Source: Vicia villosa (lineage: Eukaryota; Streptophyta; Magnoliopsida; Fabales; Fabaceae). Taken from it: a stretch of 64,000 nt of DNA. The translations under genes were made by a program, and so were the position numbers. Below the pieces are notes generated by a model. That model did not search any database. It was not told the DNA's origin and saw nothing but the letters and a program-made list of their open reading frames with translations. This document shows positions 21,871 through 32,721 of this stretch, in pieces (position 1 is the stretch's first letter; each line of letters starts with the position of its first letter). The stretch lies in the NCBI RefSeq assembly GCF_029867415.1, contig NW_026706167.1:124001-188000 (forward strand), written 5' to 3'.

Positions 21871-22347
21871 CTTCATGCTAGATTGTATCAGAACATTGTT
21901 GAATGTACCAGAGCATCATCAGAGCATCTCTACATTCTGAAATGTTACAGAACAAAACTAAACGACAAAAGTCAGCATGAAAAAGTTAGAACATAAGATG
22001 TGTATCAGAACACAAAATATGTATCAGAGCCATATAGGCCATATAGAATATATCAGATCCAATAGACAATGTGTCAGAGCAAATAGACAATGATTTGGAT
22101 CATATTCTATTATCAGAATTTCTGATCATTCTTGCTTCTGATTCTGAAGTTTCCTAGCACTCAGCTTGCTTCAAGAATCCAAGAGATATTTCTGATCATT
22201 CTTCCTTCTTGCTTTTGATTCTGAAGCTTCCTAGCACTCAGCTTGCTTCAAGAATCCAAGAGCTTGATTCTCTAAAGAGTTGCTTCATCATCTCATTGCT
22301 CATCTCGTTGCTTCTTATGTTGATCTTGAATCTTCGATTCCTGCAAC

Positions 22348-23550
22348 TGATGGATAGAAAAACACTTAGAAAGGGGGGGTTTGAATAAGTGTAGCTTTAA
22401 AAACTTGACAGATAAAAATAAATTGCACAGTTATTTTTATCCTGGTTCGTTGTTAACTAAACTACTCCAGTCCACCCCCGCAGAGATGATTTACCTCAAC
22501 TAAGGATTTAATCCACTAATCGCACGGATTACAATGGTTTTCCACTTAGTCCGCAACTAAGTCTTCCAGAGTCTTCTGATCACACACTGATCACTCCAGG
22601 AACAACTGCTTAGATACCCTCTAAGACTTTTCTAGAGTCTACTGATCAACACGATCACTCTAGTTACAATCTGCTTAGTTCACTCCTAAGACTCCCTAGA
22701 GTATTCTGATCAACACGATCACTCTAGTTCCTTACAACTTAATGTAATTCTAAGAGTTTACAAATGCTTCTTAAAAGCGATAATCACAACTGTGATATTT
22801 CTCTTAACGTTTAAGCTTAATCTCACTAAAATATTACAAAAGCAATGTAGTGAGCTTTGATGAAGATGAAGATTCTGAGCTTTGGATTTGAACAGAGTTT
22901 CAGCAAGTTAATTTGAATTATATTGTTCAGGATCGTTAACCTTGCTTCTCATCAGAACTTCATATTTATAGGCGTTGAGAAGATGACCGTTGAATGCATT
23001 TAATGCTTTGCGTGTTCCGTACAGCATCGCATTTAATGTTATACGCTTTTGTCAACTACCTCGAGCCTTGTTCACGCTGTGTCTACTGACGTAGCCTTTA
23101 ATAGCTTTTAACGTTCCTTTTGTCAGTCAGCGTAGCTTGCCACTTGTACTTTCTTCTGATCTGATGTTTGTGAATACAACGTTTGAATATCATCAGAGTC
23201 AAACAGCTTGGTGCATAGCATCTTCTGATCTTCTGACCTTGAAGTGCTTCTGAGCGTGATACCATCTTCTGAGCTTCAGTGCTTCTGATCTCATGTTCTT
23301 CTGATGCTTCCATAGACCCATGTTCTGATTCTGCTTCGACCATCTTCTGATGTCTTGCCAGACCATGTTCTGATGTTGCATGCTGAACCCTTGAGACAAA
23401 GCTTCTGAGCGCTGAATTATGCGTACTCTTTATATATTTCCTGAAAGGGAAATTGCATTGGATTAGAGTACCATATTATCTTAAGCAAAATTCATATTAT
23501 TGTTATCATCAAAACTAAGATAATTGATCAGAACAAATCTTGTTCTAACA
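22348..23550 (-). repeat. Element III, 3' LTR
   Basis: 1203 bp from TGATGGATAG to TGTTCTAACA. Hairpins at about 22555-22735 keep the CTTAG/CTAAG stems of I and II while the loops differ (for example TACCCT or TTCACT in place of ACACAAG), which hints that pairing is conserved. Confidence 0.94.
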
Positions 23551-23565
23551 ATCTCCCCCTTTTTG
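23551..23565 (-). promoter_or_regulatory. Element III, polypurine tract
   Basis: CAAAAAGGGGGAGAT on the coding strand abuts the 3' LTR. Look-alikes follow at about 23664-23720, and a second full-length one at 24662-24675. Confidence 0.85.
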
Positions 23566-23779
23566 ATGATGACAAAAACATATATAAATGATATGAATTT
23601 GCGATCAGAAAGAATAGACGGCAAAAGACAAATTACACAGCTATAGCATAAGCATATGAATATGTCTCCCCCTGAGATTAACAATCTCCCCCTGAGATAA
23701 ATAATCTCCCCCTGAAATAAATACTCGAAGAACTTTAATAAAAGACTTCCCTGATTATTTCGGTAGAGACGATCATATA

Positions 23780-24135
23780 AGCTTCTTGTCTTCAGAGAAT
23801 TCATAGCTTCTGACTTCTGCTTCCATAGGACAGCTTCAGAACTAGAATTTCCTTAGATCCTTAGAACACTCACAGCTTCTGATTCCTGCTTCCATCTAGG
23901 ACAGCTTCAGAACTTGAATTTCTTTGATCTTCTGAACATTCACAGCTTCTGATTTCTGCTTCCATTCAGGACAGCTTCAGAACTTGAATTTCTTTGATCT
24001 TCTGAACATTCACAGCTTCTGATTTCTGCTTCCATTCAGGACAGCTTCAGAACTTGAGTTTTCTGGATCTTTAGAACATTCGCAGCTTCTGATTTCTGCT
24101 TCCCTCGGATAGCTTCAGAGCTTTGAATTTCTACC
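23780..24135 (-). repeat. 68-71 bp tandem repeat, five units (element III)
   Basis: The GGACAGCTTCAG block recurs at 23828, 23899, 23969, 24039 and, as GGATAGCTTCAG, at 24107. The arrangement equals that of element II. Confidence 0.9.
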
Positions 24136-25013
24136 AACATCACTTCATGCTAGATTTGTATCAGAACATTGTTGAATGTACCAGAGCATCATCTGAGCAT
24201 CTCTACATCCTGAAATGTTACGGAACAAAAACTAAACGACAAAAGTCAGCATGAACGAGTTAGAACATAAGATGTATGTTTGAAACACATTATATGTATC
24301 AGAGCCATATAGGCTAAAATAATGTATCAGAGCAAATAATGTATCAGAGCCATAACATTATATGTATCAGAGCAAATAGAATTTTGTCAAAATGAATAGA
24401 CAAATATAGATCAAATTCTATTATCAGTGCTTCTGATTCATTCTTCTTTCTTGCTTCTGATTTCTGAAGCTTGACAGCACTCGGCTTGCTTCAGTTTCCA
24501 TGGTTTTGCTTCTTGTGTTTGCTTTTTGCTTTGAAGATTCTCTTCACTTCTTTATACCTGCAAAACACTTAAACCATGTAGAACTTGCAGTTCTTGTTAG
24601 TGAATGTGTGGGAGCTTTACCCAGCAACTGATAGATTAATCAAATCATTTATCATTTATCTTCTCCCCCTTTTTGTCATAACATCAAAAAGAATATTTCA
24701 AAAGATTTAGATGCATAAAACGACAAATAAAATCACGGGAATGTAAAAGCAAAGAAACTTTTTCATTGATAATCAAAAGATATTACAAGAAGTTCCTATG
24801 TTTAACAAGATGAGAAACATTCCTAGCAAATACAAAAGAGAATTTCCAAAGAGGAAATCACTACAAAAATTAAAAACAAAACCCTAGCAAGACACACTCT
24901 GTGTCAACCCATCAAGAATCCCCGAGGACTCTTGTCTTCCAGACTGGAATCTCCACTGTAGGAGAGATCCCAGAGACCAAGGAGGAAGTGAGGGACAGTT
25001 CACAGACAGAGAG

Positions 25014-25202
25014 CTAATGTTGCAAACGGGGCTTTCCCTCAACATAGAAGTCAAGAATATCATTCTTAACCTCCTCCCATAACTCAAGAAAGTCTTCTGT
25101 CTTTGGGTGAAAGTTGATAACAACATCAAAGAAGAGGTCTGACTTGAGAGGTATTAGGAGAGCCATCCCGAGATATGCAGAGATCTGTCGCCTTTGAGTC
25201 AT
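25014..25202 (-). CDS. 62-residue ORF in the accessory slot of element III
   Basis: ATG at 25202 follows a CT-rich leader and runs to TAG at 25014. The product begins MTQRRQISAYLGM and is rich in acidic and aromatic residues (FLELWEEVKNDILDFYVEG). I do not recognise it. It shows no plant transposon protein domain, zinc motif, signal peptide or membrane span. It stands exactly where elements I and II have their long accessory ORF and behind the same promoter-like module, so it is either a shortened remnant of another accessory ORF or a chance frame. Another frame (24884-25129) stays open just downstream, which would fit a frame-shifted longer ancestor. Confidence 0.4.
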   Translation of the reverse strand: MTQRRQISAYLGMALLIPLKSDLFFDVVINFHPKTEDFLELWEEVKNDILDFYVEGKPRLQH

Positions 25203-25560
25203 AGATCTTCAACAGGCTTAGGGTGAACGCTGGGTTTGAGCTAGGTTTTTTAAAAAAAATTTGAGCAAGAGACGAAAACGGAAGAGAGAGAGAAAAACTT
25301 GATGAAGAAATGCAAAGAGATAGAGAGAGATGAGAGGGAAAGAGAAGAGTTTGAAGAGTATTTAAAAGAAAATAAAATGAAACGAATGATGAAAAGCATT
25401 TAATGTTACGTGACGTGAGGAGAGATAATAAAGACAAATGAGGTGACTGGCACAGTTACCTATGGTCGGCGTCCCTTCAACTGCACGCACGTTTATCCAT
25501 GAATAGTAACAACAGGTTTACCATCCCGAGATAAAACGTAACAGCTGTTTTGCTTTAAAA
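25203..25560 (-). promoter_or_regulatory. Promoter-like module before the accessory slot, element III
   Basis: On the minus strand a block with CGTGCAGTTGAAGGGACGCC (diverged relative of the module in I and II, here without the G-box) leads to a TATA-like TTTAAATA (25359-25366), a long CT-rich leader and the ATG at 25202. The module survives although the long ORF is gone. Confidence 0.45.
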
Positions 25561-25705
25561 GAGGTTCTGAATCAACTTAGACAATGAAACGTTAGTAATA
25601 ACCGAATCATAATTTCTAAAAGATTTCAATCAGAACTTCTGATATATAAAAAAATAATCCATTTTCATTTCAGAAGTTACTCATACATAAGAACTTCTCA
25701 TCTTC

Positions 25706-28700
25706 TCATTCTGGGCATAAATCCATACTGATGTTCTTCAGAATGAACTTAAACCTATCTTCAGCCAGGGGTTTCGTAAAGATATCAGCCCATTGATGGT
25801 CTGTATCAACAAAGTTTAAAGATATAACACCCTTCTGAACATAGTCCCTTATGAAATGATGTTTAATCTCAATATGTTTAGCTTTTGAATGAAGAATAGG
25901 ATTCTTAGATAAACATATAGCAGAAGTATTATCACAGAATATAGGAATGTTACTCTCAAATATCTGATAATCTTCTAACTGACTCTTCATCCAGAGCATC
26001 TGTGTACTACAACCAGCAGCAGCGACATATTCTGCTTCTGTTGTGGATAGAGCAATAGTTGCTTGCTTCTTGCTATACCAAGAGATCAAATGACTTCCAA
26101 GAAACTGGCAACTTCCTGAAGTACTTTTTCTTTCAATTCTGTCTCCAGCATAGTCAGCATCGCAGAATCCTACTAAGTTGTATTCTTTAGATTTTCTGTA
26201 AACTAAGCCAACATTAGTAGTACCTTTCAGATACCTTAGAATTCTCTTAACAGCAGTTAAATGAGATTCTCTAGGATCTGATTGGAATCTACCACACAGA
26301 CAAACACTGAACAGAATGTCAGGTCTAGAAGCAGTCAGATATAGAAGAGATCCAATCATACCTCTGTATAACTTCTGATCTACCTTCTTACTTACCTCAT
26401 CCTTACCTAGGATGCATGTTGGATGCATAGGAGTTTTGGCTTCTTTGCAGTCTAGAAGATTAAACTTCTTCAGAAGTTCCTTCACATACTTGGTTTGATG
26501 AACATACGTTCCTTCTGATGTTTGATTTATTTGTATTCCAAGGAAATACTTGAGTTCTCCCATCATGCTCATTTCAAACTCAGCCTGCATAGACTTAGCA
26601 AACTCCTTTCCAAGTGTAGCATTAGATGTTCCAAAAATAATATCATCTACATATATTTGACAAATTAAAATATCCCTTTTAAAGGTTTTACAAAAGAGAG
26701 TAGTGTCCACTTTTCCTCTAGTGAAACCATTATCCAGAAGGAAAGAACTTAAGCGTTCATACCAAGCTCTGGGAGCCTGTTTCAATCCATACAATGATTT
26801 CTTAAGTTTAAAAACATGATTAGGAGACATAGAGTCTTCAAAACCAGGAGGTTGATGGACATAAACTTCTTCATCTATATAACCATTTAAGAAGGCACTC
26901 TTGACATCCATCTGATAAAGAGTGATGTTATGTTGAGTGGCAAATGAAATTAATAGACGAATAGATTCTAACCTGGCCACTGGTGCAAAGGTTTCTGTAT
27001 AATCAATCCCTTCTTGCTGACTATAACCCTGAGCCACCAGTCTGGCTTTGTTCCTTACCACTTCACCTTTCTCACTAAGCTTGTTTCTGAAGACCCATTT
27101 TGTACCAATTATATTGAATCCATCTGGTCTAGGAACAAGATCCCAAACATCATTCCTTGTAAACTGATTTAGTTCTTCTTGCATAGCAATTATCCAGTCT
27201 GGATCTTCTAGAGCATGATCAACAGAAGTTGGCTCGATCAAAGATACAAGACCTAATTGACAGTCTGCATTGTTCTTAAGGAATGCTCTTGTTCTGATTG
27301 GATCATCCTTCTTTCCAAGAATGACATCTTCTGAATGACCAGAGATGAGTCTGGATGATCTTTTGATAGATGGTTCTTCAGAAATGCTTAGATCCTCCAG
27401 AGAAGCTGATACTTGATCTTCAGATTCTTTGCTTCTGAGAAGCTCTGCTTCTGATGCGTTGCTTCTTGGCTCAACAACTTCTGATATATCAATATCACAA
27501 TCTGCAAAATTATCAAACTGCTTTGGTTTTTCAGAACCAAGCTTATCATCAAACCTGATATTGATTGATTCTTCTACAATCAATGTTTCAGTATTGTATA
27601 CTCTGTAGCCTTTTGAGCGTTCAGAATATCCAAGAAGGAAACATTTCTGTGCTTTGGAATCAAACTTACCAAGATAATCTTTAGTGTTCAGAATAAAGCA
27701 TACACATCCAAAAGGATGGAAATATGAAATGTTGGGCTTTCTATTCTTCCACAATTCATAGGGAGTCTTATTTAGAATAGGTCTGATAGAGATTCTATTC
27801 TGAATATAGCATGCAGTGTTTATTGCTTCTGCCCAGAAATGCTTAGCCATATTGGTTTCATTGATCATGGTTCTGGCCATTTCTTGCAGAGTCCTATTCT
27901 TTCGTTCTACAACCCCATTTTGCTGTGGAGTTCTAGGACAAGAGAAATCATGGGCAATACCATTTTCTTTGAAGAACTCTTCAAAGGATCTGTTCTCAAA
28001 TTCACCGCCATGATCACTTCTGACCTTTATGATTTTACACTCTTTTTCAGATTGAATCTGAATGCAGAAATCAAAGAACACTGAATGAGTCTCATCCTTG
28101 TGTTTCAAGAATTTTACCCATGTCCAGCGGCTATAATCATCTACGATGACTAATCCATATTTCTTCCCTCTGACAGATGCTGTTTTGACTGGGCCAAACA
28201 GATCAATGTGCAAGAGTTCTAATGGCCTTGAGGTAGAAACAACATTCTTGGACTTGAATGCAGGTTTGGAGAACTTGCCCTTCTGACATGCTTCACAAAG
28301 AGCGTCTGATTTGAATTTCAGATTAGGGAGTCCTCTGACCAGATTCAGTTTGTTAATCTGAGAAATCTTTCTCAAACTAGCATGACCTAATCTTCTGTGC
28401 CAGACCCACTGCTCTTCAGAAACAGACATAAGACAAGTCACCTTCTGACTCATAAGATCTTGCAGATCTGTCTTATAAATGTTGTTCTTCCTCTTGCCTG
28501 TAAATAGGATTGAGCCATCCTTCTGATTTACAGCCTTGCAAGACTCTTGATTAAAGATTATATCATAACCATTGTCACTTAATTGACTGATAGATAAGAG
28601 GTTATGTGTTAATCCTTCTACAAGAAGTACATTAGAAATGGAAGGAGAGTTACCAGACTTTATAGTTCCAGAGCCAATTATCTTGCCCTTCTGATCTCCT

Positions 28701-28840
28701 CCAAACTTGACTTCTCCTCCAGACTTAAGCACCAGGTCTTGGAACATAGACCTTCTTCCTGTCATGTGTCGCGAGCATCCAGAGTCCAGGTACCATGACA
28801 TGTTGTGCTTTGTCCTTTTTGCAGTCAAGGATATCTGCAA
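25706..28840 (-). CDS. pol: pol polyprotein of element III: protease, integrase, reverse transcriptase, RNase H
   Basis: The 1044-codon frame is open throughout. It has protease WYLDSGCSR with the catalytic Asp near residue 19; the HHCC zinc region (WHRRLGHASL, CEACQKG) near 145-200; integrase DDE motifs HIDLFGP, SDHGGEF and VVERKNR; copia RT with TKWVFRNK, QMDVKSAFLNG, LYGLKQAPRAWYE and the catalytic YVDD; and RNase H with FCDADYAG, STTEAEY and FCDNTSAI. The order PR-INT-RT-RH defines Ty1/copia. No ATG lies at the beginning: the first codon shown is TTG and the frame opens after a TGA at 28901-28903, so expression from gag needs a +1 (or -2) frameshift or another recoding or splicing route. 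The frame ends NISMDLCPE. Confidence 0.95.
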   Translation of the reverse strand: MQISLTAKRTKHNMSWYLDSGCSRHMTGRRSMFQDLVLKSGGEVKFGGDQKGKIIGSGTIKSGNSPSISNVLLVEGLTHNLLSISQLSDNGYDIIFNQESCKAVNQKDGSILFTGKRKNNIYKTDLQDLMSQKVTCLMSVSEEQWVWHRRLGHASLRKISQINKLNLVRGLPNLKFKSDALCEACQKGKFSKPAFKSKNVVSTSRPLELLHIDLFGPVKTASVRGKKYGLVIVDDYSRWTWVKFLKHKDETHSVFFDFCIQIQSEKECKIIKVRSDHGGEFENRSFEEFFKENGIAHDFSCPRTPQQNGVVERKNRTLQEMARTMINETNMAKHFWAEAINTACYIQNRISIRPILNKTPYELWKNRKPNISYFHPFGCVCFILNTKDYLGKFDSKAQKCFLLGYSERSKGYRVYNTETLIVEESINIRFDDKLGSEKPKQFDNFADCDIDISEVVEPRSNASEAELLRSKESEDQVSASLEDLSISEEPSIKRSSRLISGHSEDVILGKKDDPIRTRAFLKNNADCQLGLVSLIEPTSVDHALEDPDWIIAMQEELNQFTRNDVWDLVPRPDGFNIIGTKWVFRNKLSEKGEVVRNKARLVAQGYSQQEGIDYTETFAPVARLESIRLLISFATQHNITLYQMDVKSAFLNGYIDEEVYVHQPPGFEDSMSPNHVFKLKKSLYGLKQAPRAWYERLSSFLLDNGFTRGKVDTTLFCKTFKRDILICQIYVDDIIFGTSNATLGKEFAKSMQAEFEMSMMGELKYFLGIQINQTSEGTYVHQTKYVKELLKKFNLLDCKEAKTPMHPTCILGKDEVSKKVDQKLYRGMIGSLLYLTASRPDILFSVCLCGRFQSDPRESHLTAVKRILRYLKGTTNVGLVYRKSKEYNLVGFCDADYAGDRIERKSTSGSCQFLGSHLISWYSKKQATIALSTTEAEYVAAAGCSTQMLWMKSQLEDYQIFESNIPIFCDNTSAICLSKNPILHSKAKHIEIKHHFIRDYVQKGVISLNFVDTDHQWADIFTKPLAEDRFKFILKNISMDLCPE

Positions 28841-30644
28841 TAGGAATAATCTTATCCTTAGGTACCCACATTTTCTTGGGTCCTTTCTTGTTAGATTTTC
28901 TCAAGTTCTGATTGAACTTGGGTTTAACATTGTAAGCAATAGGAGGAACAGCATGATAATTCTTAATGTGAGTTTCATGATATTTCCTAGGTTGTGTCAC
29001 ATGCTTTTTGGTGTGTGTTATGTGAAAACTTTGAGCATGTGAAGTGTGCCTAATATCATGGGAGTGGCCATACTTGAACTGATCATACAATGGCTTGTAT
29101 GTGATTTTCATTTCATCAACAGGTTCAAGTTTGTATGGGGTTTCACCCTCAAAACCAATGCCTACTCTTTTGTTTCCAGACACAGCATATATCATAGAAG
29201 CTAGCTGACTTCTGCCAATACTTCTAGATAAGAACTTCCTGAAACTTAAATCATATTCTTTCAGAATATGGTTTAGACTCGGAGTGGATTTTTCTGAATC
29301 AGAAGGAGATCCAACATTATTGGATAATTTTAAAAGTTTTTCTTTTAATTCAGAATTTTCCAACTCAAGCTTCTTTGTTTCAAATTCAAATTGCTTTTTC
29401 AGCTTTTTGTATTTGAGACTAATCTGAGACTTGAGTTCCAGTAGTTCAGTTAGACCGGAAACTAACTCATCTCTAGTAAGTTCAGAAAATACCTCTTCAG
29501 AATCTGATTCTGATGTAGATTCTGATCCGTCATCTTCTGTCGCCATCAGCGCACAATTAGCCTGCTCATCTTCTGAGTCATCTTCTGACTCATCCCAGGT
29601 TGCCATAAGACCTTTCTTCTTATGAAACTTTTTCTTGGGACTTTCCTTCTGAAGATTTGGACATTCATTCTTGTAGTGTCCAGGCTCATTGCATTCATAG
29701 CACATGACCTTCTTCTTGTCAAATCTTCTGTCATCAGAAGATTCTCCACGTTCAAATTTCTTTGAACTTCTGAAGCCTCTGAACTTCCTTTGCTTGGTCT
29801 TCCAGAGTTGATTTAGCCTTCTGGAGATTAAGGACAGTTCATCTTCTTCTTCAGATTCTGATTCTTCAGGATCTTCTTCTCTAGCCTGAAAAGCGTTAGT
29901 GCATTTCTTGATATTGGATTTTAATGCAATAGACTTACCTTTCTTTTGAGGCTCATTTGCGTCCAGCTCTATTTCATGACTCCTCAAGGCACTGATAAGC
30001 TCTTCCAGAGAAACTTCATTCAGATTCTTTGCAATCTTGAATGCAGTCACCATAGGACCCCATCTTCTGGGTAAGCTTCTGATGATCTTCTTTACGTGAT
30101 CAGCCTTGGTGTATCCCTTGTCAAGAACTCTCAATCCAGCAGTAAGAGTTTGAAATCTTGAAAACATCTTTTCAATGTCTTCATCATCCTCCATCTTGAA
30201 GACTTCATACTTCTGGATTAAAGCTAGAGCTTTAGTTTCCTTGACTTGAGCATTTCCTTCATGAGTCATTTTCAAGGACTCATATATGTCATAGGCCGTT
30301 TCCCTGTTAGATATCTTCTCATACTCAGCATGAGAGATAGCATTCAGCAAAACAGTTCTGCATTTATGATGATTCCTGAAAAGCTTTTTCTGATCATCAT
30401 CCATTTCTTGCCTCGTCAGCTTTACGCCTCTGGCATTTACAGGATGTTTGTAACCATCCATCAGAAGATCCCATAGATCACCATCTAGACCCAGAAAGTA
30501 ACTTTCCAGTTTATCTTTCCAGTATTCAAAGTTTTCACCATCAAATACCGGCGGTCTAGTATAACCATTGTTACCGTTGTATTGCTCAGCAGAGCCAGAT
30601 GTAGATGCAGGTGTAGGTGTAGTCCTTTCACTTTCATCAACCAT
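28725..30644 (-). CDS. gag: gag protein of element III
   Basis: 639 codons from ATG at 30644, about 75 nt after the primer site, to 28725. The N-terminal part (FDGENFEYWKDKLESYF) begins the copia gag core; residues about 60-220 hold the rest; a CCHC nucleocapsid knuckle CYECNEPGHYKNEC lies near residue 315; an acidic Ser-rich segment and a coiled-coil-like segment follow. It should form virus-like particles and bind the element RNA. The last 176 nt overlap the pol frame. There is no stop, frameshift or deletion relative to element II. Confidence 0.95.
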   Translation of the reverse strand: MVDESERTTPTPASTSGSAEQYNGNNGYTRPPVFDGENFEYWKDKLESYFLGLDGDLWDLLMDGYKHPVNARGVKLTRQEMDDDQKKLFRNHHKCRTVLLNAISHAEYEKISNRETAYDIYESLKMTHEGNAQVKETKALALIQKYEVFKMEDDEDIEKMFSRFQTLTAGLRVLDKGYTKADHVKKIIRSLPRRWGPMVTAFKIAKNLNEVSLEELISALRSHEIELDANEPQKKGKSIALKSNIKKCTNAFQAREEDPEESESEEEDELSLISRRLNQLWKTKQRKFRGFRSSKKFERGESSDDRRFDKKKVMCYECNEPGHYKNECPNLQKESPKKKFHKKKGLMATWDESEDDSEDEQANCALMATEDDGSESTSESDSEEVFSELTRDELVSGLTELLELKSQISLKYKKLKKQFEFETKKLELENSELKEKLLKLSNNVGSPSDSEKSTPSLNHILKEYDLSFRKFLSRSIGRSQLASMIYAVSGNKRVGIGFEGETPYKLEPVDEMKITYKPLYDQFKYGHSHDIRHTSHAQSFHITHTKKHVTQPRKYHETHIKNYHAVPPIAYNVKPKFNQNLRKSNKKGPKKMWVPKDKIIPIADILDCKKDKAQHVMVPGLWMLATHDRKKVYVPRPGA

Positions 30645-30716
30645 CTTTTACAGAAGCGTTTTTCTCTTCCTGAATCTTTTCTAAACACGGTTAAGTGCTT
30701 GCACCTTAGAACCGGC

Positions 30717-30730
30717 GCTCTGATGCCAAT
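30717..30730 (-). promoter_or_regulatory. Element III, primer binding site
   Basis: ATTGGCATCAGAGC on the coding strand directly after the 5' LTR, of initiator tRNA-Met type with the same single change as in I and II. Confidence 0.85.
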
Positions 30731-31933
30731 TGATGGATAGAAAAACACTTAGAAAGGGGGGGTTTGAATAAGTGTAGCTTTAAAAACTTGACAGATAAAA
30801 ATAAATTGCACAGTTATTTTTATCCTGGTTCGTTGTTAACTAAACTACTCCAGTCCACCCCCGCAGAGATGATTTACCTCAACTGAGGATTTAATCCACT
30901 AATCGCACGGATTACAATGGTTTTCCACTTAGTCCGCAACTAAGTCTTCCAGAGTCTTCTGATCACACACTGATCACTCCAGGAACAACTGCTTAGATAC
31001 CCTCTAAGACTTTTCTAGAGTCTACTGATCAACACGATCATTCTAGTTACAATCTGCTTAGTTCACTCCTAAGACTTCCTAGAGTATTCTGATCAACACG
31101 ATCACTCTAGTTCCTTACAACTTAATGTAATTCTAAGAGTTTACAAATGCTTCTTAAAAGTGATAATCACAACTGTGATATTTCTCTTAACGTTTAAGCT
31201 TAATCTCACTAAAATATTACAAAAGCAATGTAGTGAGCTTTGATGAAGATGAAGATTCTGAGCTTTGGATTTGAACAGAGTTTCAGCAAGTTAATTTGAA
31301 TTATATTGTTCAGGATCGTTAACCTTGCTTCTCATCAGAACTTCATATTTATAGGCGTTGAGAAGATGACCGTTGAATGCATTTAATGCTTTGCGTGTTC
31401 CGTACAGCATCGCATTTAATGTTATACGCTTTTGTCAACTACCTCGAGCCTTGTTCACGCTGTGTCTACTGACGTAGCCTTTAATAGCTTTTAACGTTCC
31501 TTTTGTCAGTCAGCGTAGCTTGCCACTTGTACTTTCTTCTGATCTGATGTTTGTGAATACAACGTTTGAATATCATCAGAGTCAAACAGCTTGGTGCATA
31601 GCATCTTCTGATCTTCTGACCTTTAAGTGCTTTTGAGCGTGATACCATCTTCTGAGCTTCAGTGCTTCTGATCTCATGTTCTTCTGATGCTTCCATAGAC
31701 CCATGTTCTGATTCTGCTTCGACCATCTTCTGATGTCTTGCCAGACCATGTTCTGATGTTGCATGCTGAACCCTTGAGACAAAGCTTCTGAGCGCTGAAT
31801 TATGCGTACTCTTTATATATTTCCTGAAAGGGAAATTGCATTGGATTAGAGTACCATATTATCTTAAGCAAAATTCATATTATTGTTATCATCAAAACTA
31901 AGATAATTGATCAGAACAAATCTTGTTCTAACA
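30731..31933 (-). repeat. Element III, 5' LTR
   Basis: 1203 bp, nearly identical to the 3' LTR. The core promoter (plus strand CATATTTATAG, 31344-31354) lies in the middle of the LTR, which places the start of the transcribed part near 31315. U3 (31355-31933) is rich in TCAGAAG words. Confidence 0.94.
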
Positions 31934-32026
31934 GCAACAACAGCAGGTACAGAAGTACACGCAGAGAAAGAAGACAAGATGCACAAAAACAGGTGCAGCA
32001 AAAGACAAAAACAAAACAACACAGAC

Positions 32027-32617
32027 TCAATCAAAGAGCCTTGACAAGATCTTGGCCAGCATCTCTTGAACCCCATTGTTGTATCCTTCTTGCCTCTCCA
32101 TGAAAGCTCTAAACTCATCCTGTTTCTTCTGAATATCTTCCAGAGTTCTTGCAAGACGAGAAGATTCATCAGAAGAAGCTTCACTGCTTCTAACCACAGG
32201 AATAGCATTGTGATCTGTAGCTTCCATAGATAGATCATTTGCAGGGATTTCCTCAACAGGAACTGATTCAGCAACATGATCTTCTACATCTGCTTCTTGC
32301 ATAGAAGCATCTCCATATTCTGCAGCAGGAATTTCTGAATCTCCATTCTCAAGAGCCTGAAGAATGGCAGCAAGATTCCTGGGAGCAGAAGGACCTTCAA
32401 CTTCTGGTGGGTCAACAACTTCTGGAATGACCAAGCTTGGATCTTTCTTAGAAGGGTTTTCCCTCAGAAAGTTAAAGAGGGTCTTGAAATCCCTGAGCAG
32501 AACTGGATAATCAGGAATCCAGATAACAATATCCCTGCAAGGATTAGCTTCCATTGCAGCAGCAAGCCTTGCTTGTTCCAATTCATCCAAAAAGGGCTTC
32601 TCTTCAGCAGAACACAA
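32027..32617 (-). pseudogene. Accessory ORF of element II, detached 3' part
   Basis: The frame 32617-32027 encodes the C-terminal ~190 residues shared with element I (EANPCRDIVIWIP, LVIPEVVDPPEVEGPSAPRN, then an acidic part and a coiled-coil-like ending LAKILSRL). It is in a different frame from the 5' part (32722-34461), and the ~100 bp between them are altered and do not align cleanly with element I. The start shown has no proper initiation context. Confidence 0.75.
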
Positions 32618-32721
32618 TTTCTGAGAGGATGGTAGTATATACCATTATCACCCTCCAGAAGGTAACCAGGGTAACCAGGGGCAGCAGCCACTAGTCTTTT
32701 CTGTACTCCCATTGCTTCTAC

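Larger units (their letters stand above)
22348..31933 (-). mobile_element. Element III: SIRE-type Ty1/copia retrotransposon with intact-looking gag and pol
   Basis: The LTRs at 22348-23550 and 30731-31933 are both 1203 bp and differ at about six positions by eye (0.5%), which makes it the youngest insertion of the nest. GCAAC duplications stand at 22343-22347 and 31934-31938. Length is 9586 bp. Primer site, gag, full-length pol and polypurine tract are all present without visible breaks. The long accessory ORF of I and II is absent; a 62-codon ORF stands in its place. By sequence it could be the source of enzymes for its RT-less relatives; whether it is active is unknown. Confidence 0.95.
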
